A stretch of DNA of 64,000 bases from assembly GCF_000424445.1 (NCBI RefSeq), contig NZ_AUJX01000003.1, positions 1-64,000 on the forward strand, written 5' to 3'. The DNA comes from Oribacterium sp. NK2B42 (GTDB lineage Bacteria; Bacillota; Clostridia; Lachnospirales; Lachnospiraceae). The notes below the pieces were generated by a model. That model was not told the DNA's origin and did not search any database. It saw only the letters and a program-made list of their open reading frames with translations. The position numbers and the translations under genes were made by a program. Shown here one piece after another: positions 17,134-25,528 of this stretch. Positions within the stretch are counted from its first letter, which is position 1, and each line of letters begins with the position of its first letter.

Positions 17134-18180
17134 ATGAAAGTTTTGAAAAATGAGCCTCTGAAGAAGCACACAAGTTTTCGTGTAGGAGGTCCTGCAAAGG
17201 TATATGTTATTCCGGAGGACGATTATGAGCTCCGGAAGCTTATAGAGTTTCTCTATGAGGAAAAGCTTCCTTACAAGATCATCGGTAACGGAACAAATCT
17301 TCTTGTAAGCGACGAAGGCGTGGATACCATTGTTGTGGAGATCGGAAAGACACTGGAGGGATTGACGCTCACTGTTGAGGGTCAGGATCCGGAGACATCC
17401 TGTGCTGATAAACAGTGCACAGTGACTGCATCTTCCGGAATAAACTCAGGCATCTATGCAACCATCGAAAAATCCGGTAAGAAAACCAAATCCGGAGCCA
17501 CAGATCCAGACCGAAAAAAATCAGACAAATCCACCGAAGAAAAGGATGCCAATGTTTACCTCCTTAAGGTTATGGCCGGCACTCTCATCGGTAAAGCTGC
17601 TCAGTTTGCTGCCGATAACAGTCTCACCGGAATGGAAGCCCTGAGAGGAATTCCCGGAACTGTAGGAGGTGCGGTGACCATGAACGCCGGAGCCTACGGC
17701 ACCGAAATGATAGATATTCTCAAGTCAGTTGACGTTATCACAAAGGAAGGAAAGCTTCTGACACTTACTCCAGGGGAGCTTAAGCTCGGCTACCGTTACA
17801 GCATCGTTCCCGAGAAGGAATATGTTGTGGTGTCGGCAACATTTGCACTTAAAAAGGGAGATAAGAAGGAGATTAATGCCTTGATGGCGGACTACCAGCA
17901 GAGGCGTAAGGACAAGCAGCCTATAGATAAGGCCTCAGCCGGCTCCACCTTCAAGAGACCTGAAGGACACTTTGCCGGAAAGCTGATCGAAGACTGCGGT
18001 TTAAGAGGCTATAAACACGGCGGTGCCATGGTAAGCGCAAAGCATTGCGGATTTGTGATCAATGACGGAACCGCAAGAGCAGCCGATATTTACTGGCTTA
18101 TCTGCGAGATACGTAAAAGAGTACTTTTGGAACAGGGTGTAGAACTCACTCCGGAGGTTAAAATATGGGGAAACTTCTGA
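17134..18180 (+). CDS. murB: UDP-N-acetylenolpyruvoylglucosamine reductase with insert
   Basis: A 348-residue flavoenzyme that reduces UDP-GlcNAc-enolpyruvate to UDP-MurNAc. FAD-binding motifs: KHTSFRVGGPA, IGNGTNLLVSD and GIPGTVGGAVTMNAGAYG. Catalytic Ser and surroundings: ASAGSTFKRPEGHFAGKLIE. Family members are usually about 300 residues; the excess is a hydrophilic Lys/Ser/Asp-rich insert at about 85-140 (for example KSGKKTKSGATDPDRKKSD) in the FAD domain. An in-frame stop just upstream fixes ATG 17134. It overlaps rapZ by 16 bp. Confidence 0.95.
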   Translation: MKVLKNEPLKKHTSFRVGGPAKVYVIPEDDYELRKLIEFLYEEKLPYKIIGNGTNLLVSDEGVDTIVVEIGKTLEGLTLTVEGQDPETSCADKQCTVTASSGINSGIYATIEKSGKKTKSGATDPDRKKSDKSTEEKDANVYLLKVMAGTLIGKAAQFAADNSLTGMEALRGIPGTVGGAVTMNAGAYGTEMIDILKSVDVITKEGKLLTLTPGELKLGYRYSIVPEKEYVVVSATFALKKGDKKEINALMADYQQRRKDKQPIDKASAGSTFKRPEGHFAGKLIEDCGLRGYKHGGAMVSAKHCGFVINDGTARAADIYWLICEIRKRVLLEQGVELTPEVKIWGNF

Positions 18181-19028
18181 TAGTTACAGGCATGAGTGGT
18201 GCAGGAAAAACCATTGCCCTTAAATCTCTTGAGGACATGGGGTACTACTGCGTTGACAATCTGCCCATCCCTCTTGTGGATAAATTTGCAGAGCTGATCA
18301 CTGACGGTAATGAGCAGATCACCAAGGCTGCTCTCGGCATAGATGTACGTTCCGGAAAGGATCTTCCTTTGCTTAAGGAAATCTTTGATGAATGGGACAT
18401 CAAAGGAAATGTGGATTATGAGGTAGTTTTTCTTGATGCATCGGACGAAACACTTTTAAAGCGTTTTAAAGAAACAAGACGTGCCCACCCTCTCAGTAAG
18501 GATGGAAGAGTAGAGACCGGAATCGAGGCTGAACGTCAGGAGATGGACTGGCTGAAGGAAAATGCCGGTTTCATCATTGACACTACCCGCTTACTTACAA
18601 AGGAGCTCAGAGCTCAGCTTGCCGATATATTTGAAAAGAACAGGGCTTATGAGAATCTTCAGGTGACCATATTAAGCTTTGGTTTCAAGTACGGTATCCC
18701 GGAGGATTCCGACCTGCTTTTTGATGTGAGATTCCTGCCCAATCCCTATTATGTTCAGGAGCTTAAGACTCATACGGGACTTGAGCAGTGTATAAAGGAT
18801 TTTGTTCAAAAGGATGGGGTAGCAGATGAATTTCTGAAAAAATTGAATGATATGGTAAACTTCCTTATTCCTCATTATATAGAAGAAGGAAAAAACCAGC
18901 TGGTTATCAGTATCGGCTGCACCGGCGGAAAACACCGTTCCGTTACCATAGCGGAGCTTTTATACCAAAGCCTGAGTAAATCAGCGGATTATGGCATACG
19001 TATCGATCACAGGGATATAAGCAAATAG
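18165..19028 (+). CDS. rapZ: RapZ/YvcJ nucleotide-binding protein
   Basis: A 287-residue P-loop protein: GMSGAGKTIALKSLEDMGYY at residues 8-27, DNLP at 31-34, and the conserved C-terminal IGCTGGKHRSVTIAELL. In E. coli RapZ controls GlmS by RNA decay; the Firmicute homologue YvcJ has a less clear role in competence and nucleotide binding. It overlaps murB and lies upstream of whiA and an HPr-like gene, matching the B. subtilis yvcJ-yvcK-whiA-crh order but without yvcK. Confidence 0.95.
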   Translation: MGKLLIVTGMSGAGKTIALKSLEDMGYYCVDNLPIPLVDKFAELITDGNEQITKAALGIDVRSGKDLPLLKEIFDEWDIKGNVDYEVVFLDASDETLLKRFKETRRAHPLSKDGRVETGIEAERQEMDWLKENAGFIIDTTRLLTKELRAQLADIFEKNRAYENLQVTILSFGFKYGIPEDSDLLFDVRFLPNPYYVQELKTHTGLEQCIKDFVQKDGVADEFLKKLNDMVNFLIPHYIEEGKNQLVISIGCTGGKHRSVTIAELLYQSLSKSADYGIRIDHRDISK

Positions 19029-19190
19029 ACATTCAGACAATATGTATGAATTTTAGACATTTTCCTATGTAATATTTTTATGGATATACCCATAAAGAAT
19101 TTTGTATCCAATGTCTTTGTCGAGTTTTAACAATATGACTGGTTTTTGATTACCGTTTTTGATACTTTTTTCAAACCCGGGAGATTCAGA

Positions 19191-19895
19191 ATGGAACAAT
19201 CTAAAAACAAAATATCTTTTTCAAGCCGGGTAAAGGATGAGTTACGGAAAAAAGACTTTACAGCTTATGAAAAAGTAATTAATATTGGTAGCGTCGATTC
19301 AAGGGATTTGAAAACCCGCTCTTACATAAGAGAATGTTTTTTAAATTCCGGTTCGGTTACAGATCCAAAAAAAGATTATCATTTGGAGTTTGTCTGTGAT
19401 GGTGCAGAAGACGCTGACCGGATTTCGGACGGATTATGTGCATTTCAACTTGAACCAAGGATTATGGAAAGAAACGGTCATCTGGTGGTTTACCTGAAGG
19501 ATGCCGAACAGATATCCGATGTTCTCAATCTCATGGGTGCTGTTGACGGTCTTATGGAATTTGAAAATGTACGTATACTCAAGGAAGTCAGTGAAAAGGT
19601 CAACAGACGCGTCAACTGTGAGACAGCCAATCTGCAGAGAACAGTTTCTGCAGGCATCAGACAGGTTTCTGACATCGAACTTATCGAAAGGGAGCTGGGA
19701 CTTAAGAATATAGATCCGGGACTCAGAGAGATAGCTGAAAAGAGGTTGGAAGACCCCAATGCTTCTCTTTCGGAACTGGCAGAAAGACTCAGTGAACCCA
19801 TTGGAAAGAGCGGAGCCAATCACCGTATGAGAAAGATTGCAAAAATCGCTGATTCCTTACGTAGAAAGACCGCCGAGAGTATGAAAAGAAGTTGA
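19191..19895 (+). CDS. whiA: WhiA-family protein, internally shortened
   Basis: A 234-residue WhiA homologue; the family is usually about 310-320. The start SFSSRVKDELRK and the C-terminal part are clear: RSYIRECFLNSGSV, VNRRVNCETANLQRTV, LREIAEKRLEDPNASLSELAE and the DNA-binding SGANHRMRKI. About 85-90 residues covering the first LAGLIDADG-like subdomain are missing between KDELRK and RSYIREC. No stop or frameshift marks the deletion. WhiA regulates division and chromosome segregation genes. The start is chosen at ATG 19191 after GGGAGA. Confidence 0.88.
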   Translation: MEQSKNKISFSSRVKDELRKKDFTAYEKVINIGSVDSRDLKTRSYIRECFLNSGSVTDPKKDYHLEFVCDGAEDADRISDGLCAFQLEPRIMERNGHLVVYLKDAEQISDVLNLMGAVDGLMEFENVRILKEVSEKVNRRVNCETANLQRTVSAGIRQVSDIELIERELGLKNIDPGLREIAEKRLEDPNASLSELAERLSEPIGKSGANHRMRKIAKIADSLRRKTAESMKRS

Positions 19896-19969
19896 GTTTT
19901 TTGTTAATTGCAATGCAAGGGGGAATCCCGGTATTCATTGCTCACATTAGCTGATCTTCATGGAGGACA

Positions 19970-20233
19970 ATGATGAAGGACACAAACGTAGTAGTTAATT
20001 TACCAAAGAAATCTGATGACCACCCTGTGGCTATGCTTGTACAGATCGCCAGCAGATATGAGTCACGTATATATATGGCCGACGGTCCAAGAAAGGTTAA
20101 TGCCAAGTCAATCATGGGCATGATGGCACTCGGAGTAAACAATGGTCAGGAGATCGTTATTTCCGCTGAAGGTTCAGATGAGGATGCAGCTGTAGAAGCT
20201 CTCGCACATTATCTCAAGGGCGAAGCAGTTTAA
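19970..20233 (+). CDS. HPr/Crh-like protein lacking His15
   Basis: An 87-residue HPr fold. The region that should read G-x-HARPA is replaced by KSDDHPVAM, so the PTS phospho-acceptor His15 aligns with Asp16 and Arg17 with His18. The HPr-kinase site VNAKSIMGMM with Ser47 (Ser46 of HPr) is intact. This is the pattern of B. subtilis Crh, which has Gln instead of His. The rapZ-whiA-HPr order matches the B. subtilis crh operon. It probably signals only through HprK and a CcpA-type regulator and does not carry phosphate for sugar uptake. Ribosome site GGAGG is at 19961-19965. Confidence 0.9.
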   Translation: MMKDTNVVVNLPKKSDDHPVAMLVQIASRYESRIYMADGPRKVNAKSIMGMMALGVNNGQEIVISAEGSDEDAAVEALAHYLKGEAV

Positions 20234-20256
20234 TAAACATAAATAGTAAAATGCTC

Positions 20257-20310
20257 AAGGGGGCTATCGTTTTAGATGATCATCATCTGAAGGGTAGCTC
20301 CCTTTTATTT
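20257..20310 (+). terminator. Terminator after HPr-like gene
   Basis: AAGGGGGCTA pairs with TAGCTCCCTT (one wobble), followed by TTTATTTT. The loop TTTTAGATGATCATCATCT matches that of the pheT terminator. Confidence 0.85.
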
Positions 20311-20321
20311 TCTCAGGCTAT

Positions 20322-20671
20322 CCGGGAGGGACGGTTCTCACCGAGAGGGACGGTTCGATCCACCGGGGACGGTTCTCACCGGGAGGGACGGTTCGATCCA
20401 CCGGGGACGGTTCTCACCGGGAGGGACGGTTCGTTCCACCGGGGACGGCTCTCACCGAGAGGAATGGTTCGATCCACCGGGGACGGTTCTCACCGGGAGG
20501 GACGGTTCGTTCCACCGGGGACGGCTCTCACCGAGAGGAATGGTTCGATCCACCGGGGACGGTTCTCACCGGGAGGGACGGTTCGTTCCACCGGGGACGG
20601 CTCTCACCGAGAGGAATGGTTCCCGCCGGGAGGACGGTTCGATCCACTGTGGACAGCTCCCGTTGGATGTT
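20322..20671. repeat. 38-bp tandem array of the CCGGGGACGG family
   Basis: About eight to nine units of 38 bp, each GATCCACCGGGGACGGTTC or a variant plus TCACCGGGAGGGACGGTTC. Alternation of two variants (GATCC and GTTCC, GGGAGGGA and GAGAGGAAT) gives a 76-bp higher-order unit. All three forward frames are open because the unit carries no stop, so the long reading frame here is not taken as a gene. It lies between the HPr terminator and the dnaE promoter. Confidence 0.92.
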
Positions 20672-20708
20672 TTTATTCAGAACAAATATTCTAAATTTGC
20701 GCCATGTG

Positions 20709-20717
20709 TGGTATGAT
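20709..20717 (+). promoter_or_regulatory. Possible extended -10 promoter of dnaE
   Basis: TGG-TATGAT fits an extended -10 element (TGnTATAAT) 43 bp before the dnaE start. No good -35 is visible. Confidence 0.35.
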
Positions 20718-20760
20718 GTATTTGTTTTTCAAAAGAAGCATTCAGCAATAGGAGATTAAA

Positions 20761-23700
20761 ATGGCTTTTACACATTTACATGTACATACATCCTACAGTC
20801 TTTTGGACGGAGCGGGAAGAATCCCTGAAATGATAGCCCGATGTAAGGAGCTGGGGATGGATTCCATGGCCATCACTGACCATGGCGTTATGTACGGAGT
20901 CATAGATTTTTATAAAGAAGCAAAAAAACAGGGCATCAAGCCTATACTTGGCTGTGAGATTTATCTGACTTCCGGTTCAAGATTTGACAGAGAAGTCGGG
21001 AAGGGAGACGATAGATATTATCACCTGGTGCTTCTTGCGGAAAATAACCTTGGTTACTCAAATCTCATGAAGATCGTGTCCCGTGGCTTCACAGACGGTT
21101 ACTACTATAAGCCGAGAGTTGATTTTGAGACCCTTGAAGAATTCCACGAAGGGATCATCGCACTTTCGGCCTGCCTTGCGGGAGAGGTTTCGAAAAATCT
21201 CACCAGGGATCTTTATGATGAAGCAAAGGCTGCGGCTCTTCATTATGTAGAGATTTTCGGGCGTGACAACTTTTTCCTGGAGCTTCAGGATCACGGATAT
21301 CCTGAGCAGAAAAAGGTTAATGCAGGAATCCTCCGTCTTCATGAAGAAACCGGCATACCTCTGGTTGCCACCAATGATATACATTATACCTATAAGTCCG
21401 ATGCCGAAGCTCATGATATCCTTCTGTGCCTTCAGACCGGAAAAAAAGTGTCCGATGAGGACAGAATGAGATATCCCGGAGGACAGTTCTATATAAAGTC
21501 GGAAGAGGAGATGCAGACGCTTTTTCCTTATGCAAAGGAAGCCCTGGAGAATACTCACAAAATTGCCGAAAGGTGTAATGTTGAGATCGAGTTCGGACAT
21601 TATCATCTTCCTAAGTATGAGGTTCCGGAGGGCTATACCCCCGTGAGCTTCCTTACAGAACTTTGCGAGAAGGGCATGGTGGAACGTTACGGAGCGGAGG
21701 CTTCAAAGTATGAGGACAGACTCAGATACGAGCTTGACACCATAAGATCCATGGGCTTTGTTGACTACTTCCTTATCGTTTGGGATTACATCCATTATGC
21801 CAAAACCCATGACATTTCCGTAGGTCCCGGAAGAGGCTCGGCTGCCGGCTCCATCGTTGCCTACGCCATAGGCATTACCGACATCGACCCCATGAGATAC
21901 AATCTCATATTTGAGCGTTTCCTGAATCCGGAACGTGTGACTATGCCCGATGTGGATGTGGACTTCGAATATGAGCGAAGACAGGATGTCATAGATTATG
22001 TGACAGAGAAGTATGGAAAGGACTGCGTTTCCCAGATCGTAACCTTCGGTACCCTTGCGGCAAGGGGAGTTATCCGCGACGTGGGACGTGTTCTGGATGT
22101 GCCTTACGCAAAGTGCGACCTTATCGCGAAGCTGGTACCTAACGAGCTGAACATTACCCTTGATAAAGCTCTGGAAATGAACCCGGAGTTAAAGTCAATG
22201 TATGAATCCGATGAAGAGACACATCGTATCATTTCCATGAGTAAGCGTCTGGAGGGACTTCCCAGGCACAGCTCCATGCATGCGGCGGGAGTGGTTATCT
22301 CGGGAAAGCCGGTTGTGAATTACGTACCTCTGTCAAGAGGCTCCGACGGCTCCATCACCACTCAGTTCACCATGACCACCATTGAGGAGCTGGGACTTCT
22401 CAAGATGGATTTCCTGGGACTCAGAACCCTTACGGTTATAAAGGATGCGGTCAGGTATGTTAATGAATCCTACGGGGTGAATCTCGACATAGATAAGATC
22501 GATTATACCGATCCCAAGGTTTACAAGATGATCTCCCAGGGCAAATGCGAGGGCGTGTTCCAGTTGGAATCCACGGGAATGAAGAATTTTATGAAGGAGC
22601 TTAAACCTCAAAACATAGAGGACATCATAGCGGGTGTGGCTCTTTACAGACCGGGCCCCATGGATTTCATTCCCAAGTACATCAAAGGAAAAACAGACCC
22701 TGACAATATAAGCTATGACTGCCCGGAGGTTAAGCCCATACTTGAGAACACCTATGGATGCATCGTATACCAAGAGCAGGTAATGCAGATCGTCCGGGAT
22801 CTGGCCGGTTATTCCATGGGAAGATCCGATCTGGTTCGTCGTGCCATGAGTAAAAAGAAGACTTCCGTCATGGAAAAGGAACGGAAGAATTTTGTTTACG
22901 GAAATAAAGAGGAAAATATCCCCGGCTGCATAGCAAACGGCATCAGTGAAGAAATCGCAAACCGAATCTATGATGAAATGATCGACTTCGCGAAGTATGC
23001 CTTCAACAAGTCCCATGCAGCCTGCTACGCGGTTGTGGCTTATCAAACTGCGTTCCTCCGCTGCTACTATCCGGCAGAGTTTTATGCGGCTCTCATGACC
23101 TCCTTTATGGACAATATGTCAAAAACCGCAGAGTACATAGATGTTGTAAAGTCCTTCGGCATCAGGATACTGCCCCCGGATGTGAACCATGCGGAGGTTG
23201 GTTTCTCCGTCAAGGATGGAGCCATAAGATACGGTCTCAGTGCTGTAAAGGGTGTGGGACGTTCTGCCGCCATTCAGATCATCACCGAGAGAAATCAGCA
23301 CGGTCCATTTAAAGATTTTGAAGATTTTGTCACGAGAGCCTCGGCCAAAGGCATTAACAAAAGAGCCATAGAGTACTTTATACAGGCCGGCGGGACTGAT
23401 GAATTCCCGGGAAACAGAAGGCAGAAGATGATCGTGCTTCCTATGATCCTCGAGAATAAAGCCAAGGAAAAGAACAGCTCCATGGCAGGGCAGATGACAT
23501 TGGCAGACCTACTGGGGGAGGACAGTAAGGATGCGGAAGAATTCAGGATAACCATGCCGAAGCTTCCTGAATTCGATCTTTCAGAGATACTCCAGTTCGA
23601 GAAGGAGGCCCTCGGTTTTTATCTCAGCGGACACCCACTGGATGAATTCCGAGAGGTAATGAATGCCAATATCACTGCCACCAGTCTTTCATTTAACCGG

Positions 23701-24243
23701 GAGGCACAGACAGACCGGGAGCCTCTCAGGGATAAACAGCAGGTGACAGTAGGCGGCATAATCACCGGTATAAAAAACAAGATTACCAGCAAACAGCAGC
23801 AGATGGCATTTATAGAAATAGAAGATATGGTCGGTACTATTGATGTGGTGGTATTTCCAAACACCTATCAGAAAAAGCGTGAGCTTATCCGGCCTGACAA
23901 CAAGGTCTTTATCTTTGGTTCCGTTGATATCTCAGATGATGCCAATGCCAAGCTTATCGCCAACAACATTTACACCTTTGAGGAGGCGCCGAAAGAGCTC
24001 TGGCTTCAGTTTGAGGATAAAGACAGTTACCTGAAACTTGCGCCTCAGGTAGACCGAATACTTTCGGAATATAAGGGCCTTGACCAGGTTTCTGTATATC
24101 TGAAAAAAGAAAAGGCTGTAAAGAAACTAAACCGGAAGCAGTCTGTTAATGTGAATGATGCACTATTAACAACACTTTACAGCTTACTTAGTGAAAAAAA
24201 TGTCAAAGTTACATATAAAGTATTGAAAAAAATACAAAATTAA
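20761..24243 (+). CDS. dnaE: DNA polymerase III subunit alpha (DnaE)
   Basis: A 1160-residue replicative C-family polymerase. It has an N-terminal PHP domain (FTHLHVHTSYSLLDG, residues 2-16; ITDHGVMYG, 40-48), palm with GPGRGSAAGSIVAYAIGITD and PDVDVDFEYERRQDV (catalytic Asp pair near residue 400), fingers, the helix-hairpin-helix region (KGINKRAIEYFIQAG) and the OB domain (VGGIITGIKNKI through VVVFPNTY, about 998-1040). Length and PHP position fit DnaE, not PolC. Start follows AATAGGAGA. Confidence 0.96.
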   Translation: MAFTHLHVHTSYSLLDGAGRIPEMIARCKELGMDSMAITDHGVMYGVIDFYKEAKKQGIKPILGCEIYLTSGSRFDREVGKGDDRYYHLVLLAENNLGYSNLMKIVSRGFTDGYYYKPRVDFETLEEFHEGIIALSACLAGEVSKNLTRDLYDEAKAAALHYVEIFGRDNFFLELQDHGYPEQKKVNAGILRLHEETGIPLVATNDIHYTYKSDAEAHDILLCLQTGKKVSDEDRMRYPGGQFYIKSEEEMQTLFPYAKEALENTHKIAERCNVEIEFGHYHLPKYEVPEGYTPVSFLTELCEKGMVERYGAEASKYEDRLRYELDTIRSMGFVDYFLIVWDYIHYAKTHDISVGPGRGSAAGSIVAYAIGITDIDPMRYNLIFERFLNPERVTMPDVDVDFEYERRQDVIDYVTEKYGKDCVSQIVTFGTLAARGVIRDVGRVLDVPYAKCDLIAKLVPNELNITLDKALEMNPELKSMYESDEETHRIISMSKRLEGLPRHSSMHAAGVVISGKPVVNYVPLSRGSDGSITTQFTMTTIEELGLLKMDFLGLRTLTVIKDAVRYVNESYGVNLDIDKIDYTDPKVYKMISQGKCEGVFQLESTGMKNFMKELKPQNIEDIIAGVALYRPGPMDFIPKYIKGKTDPDNISYDCPEVKPILENTYGCIVYQEQVMQIVRDLAGYSMGRSDLVRRAMSKKKTSVMEKERKNFVYGNKEENIPGCIANGISEEIANRIYDEMIDFAKYAFNKSHAACYAVVAYQTAFLRCYYPAEFYAALMTSFMDNMSKTAEYIDVVKSFGIRILPPDVNHAEVGFSVKDGAIRYGLSAVKGVGRSAAIQIITERNQHGPFKDFEDFVTRASAKGINKRAIEYFIQAGGTDEFPGNRRQKMIVLPMILENKAKEKNSSMAGQMTLADLLGEDSKDAEEFRITMPKLPEFDLSEILQFEKEALGFYLSGHPLDEFREVMNANITATSLSFNREAQTDREPLRDKQQVTVGGIITGIKNKITSKQQQMAFIEIEDMVGTIDVVVFPNTYQKKRELIRPDNKVFIFGSVDISDDANAKLIANNIYTFEEAPKELWLQFEDKDSYLKLAPQVDRILSEYKGLDQVSVYLKKEKAVKKLNRKQSVNVNDALLTTLYSLLSEKNVKVTYKVLKKIQN

Positions 24244-24369
24244 ACTAATATATAGTCTCAGTTTAGAGTATTTAATTTAATAAAAAATAATTATGATAAG
24301 TTCTGTTTTAAGTCTGAAGCATCTTTCGGACTGATTCAGAAGAATCTTCTCAAATACGGAGGAACTACT

Positions 24370-25347
24370 ATGGCTGCTAAAGCTGTGAAAACAATCGGAG
24401 TTTTGACATCAGGAGGCGATGCACCGGGCATGAATGCCTGTGTAAGATCTGTTGTAAGAACCGCAATCCATGAAGGTCTCAAGGTAAAAGGAATCATGAG
24501 AGGTTATGCGGGACTTCTTCAGGAAGAAATCGTGGATATGGATACCACATCCGTTTCCGATACCATCAGCCGTGGCGGAACTATTCTTTATACAGCGAGA
24601 TGCCAGGAGTTCACAACACCTGAAGGTCAGCAGCGTGGTGCAGAGGTCTGCAGAAAACACGGAATCGACGGAATCGTAGTAATCGGCGGAGACGGATCCT
24701 TCAGAGGTGCCGGAAAGCTTTCAGCTCTCGGCATTAACACCATAGGCTGTCCAGGAACTATCGACCTTGATATAGCATGTACAGATTATACCATCGGTTT
24801 TGATACAGCCATCAATACAGCAATGGAAGCTATCGATAAGCTCAGAGATACTTCTACTTCCCATGAGCGTTGTTCTATCATAGAGGTTATGGGCAGAAGA
24901 GCCGGATATATCGCTATGTGGTGCGGTGTGGCAAACGGTGCAGAGGAGATCCTGATTCCGGAGCGTTACGATGGAGATGAGCAGGCGATCATCAATCGTA
25001 TCATTGAGGCTCGTAAGAGAGGAAAGAAGCACTACATCATCATCAATGCCGAGGGTATCGGACACAGCACATCCATGGCTAAGCGTATCGAGGCTGCTAC
25101 AGGAATCGAGACCAGAGCAACCATCCTCGGACATATCCAGCGTGGTGGTTCACCGACCTGTAAGGATCGTTACTATGCATCCATGATGGGTGCAAGAGCA
25201 GCAGAGCTCCTTCGCGACGGTAAGTCAAACAGAGTCGTCGCCTATAAGCACGGTGAGTTCGTGGATTTCGATATCCAGGAAGCACTCCAGATGAAGAAGG
25301 ACATCCCTGAGGATCAGTACAGGATTGCAAATCTTCTCGTAAGATAA
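24370..25347 (+). CDS. pfkA: ATP-dependent 6-phosphofructokinase
   Basis: A 325-residue glycolytic kinase converting fructose 6-phosphate to the 1,6-bisphosphate. ATP loop TSGGDAPGMNACVRSVVR (residues 13-30), VIGGDGSFRGA (Gly at the position that distinguishes ATP- from pyrophosphate-dependent enzymes), catalytic PGTIDLD and FDTA, then MGRRAGYIA. PGTIDLD replaces the more usual PGTIDND. Strong site CGGAGGA. It ends at a terminator and is probably monocistronic; the AT-rich 126-bp leader contains small hairpins (about 24311-24350). Confidence 0.95.
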   Translation: MAAKAVKTIGVLTSGGDAPGMNACVRSVVRTAIHEGLKVKGIMRGYAGLLQEEIVDMDTTSVSDTISRGGTILYTARCQEFTTPEGQQRGAEVCRKHGIDGIVVIGGDGSFRGAGKLSALGINTIGCPGTIDLDIACTDYTIGFDTAINTAMEAIDKLRDTSTSHERCSIIEVMGRRAGYIAMWCGVANGAEEILIPERYDGDEQAIINRIIEARKRGKKHYIIINAEGIGHSTSMAKRIEAATGIETRATILGHIQRGGSPTCKDRYYASMMGARAAELLRDGKSNRVVAYKHGEFVDFDIQEALQMKKDIPEDQYRIANLLVR

Positions 25348-25355
25348 TCATTTCA

Positions 25356-25391
25356 AAGATGTGGTTTCACTTATGAAGCCACATCTTTTTT
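25356..25391 (+). terminator. Terminator after pfkA
   Basis: AAAGATGTGGTTT pairs with AAGCCACATCTTT around a short loop, ending in a run of T. Confidence 0.88.
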
Positions 25392-25468
25392 GTTAACCGC
25401 CAATCCACCTTCTTGAAAGCATTCTAAACTTGTGTTATCATGCGTGCTACACATCTTATATAAGTTAT

Positions 25469-25510
25469 CCACCGGGGACGGTTCTCGCCGGCGAGAACCG
25501 TCCCCGGTGG
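25469..25510. repeat. Perfect 42-bp palindrome of the CCGGGGACGG family
   Basis: Two 21-bp arms with no mismatch, identical to the inner 42 bp of the 15887 copy. It sits 19 bp before the start of the next gene, just 5' of its ribosome site GGAAGGA, so a hairpin here could affect translation. Confidence 0.93.
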
Positions 25511-25528
25511 CACACGGAAGGATATTTT

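Noticed and set aside
20322-20671. CRISPR array
   Set aside because: Units are contiguous near-identical 38-mers with no unique spacers, and no cas gene is nearby.
20251-20694. A 147-codon plus-strand reading frame
   Set aside because: It runs through the 38-bp repeat array, whose units have no stop in any forward frame; the product is repetitive and no ribosome site is seen.
22333-23046. A 237-codon minus-strand frame inside dnaE
   Set aside because: Antisense shadow of a highly conserved gene; no start signals or family resemblance.
25430-25528. N-terminal extension of the DUF6145-like protein
   Set aside because: Same reason: it reads through the 42-bp palindrome; ATG 25529 follows GGAAGGA.
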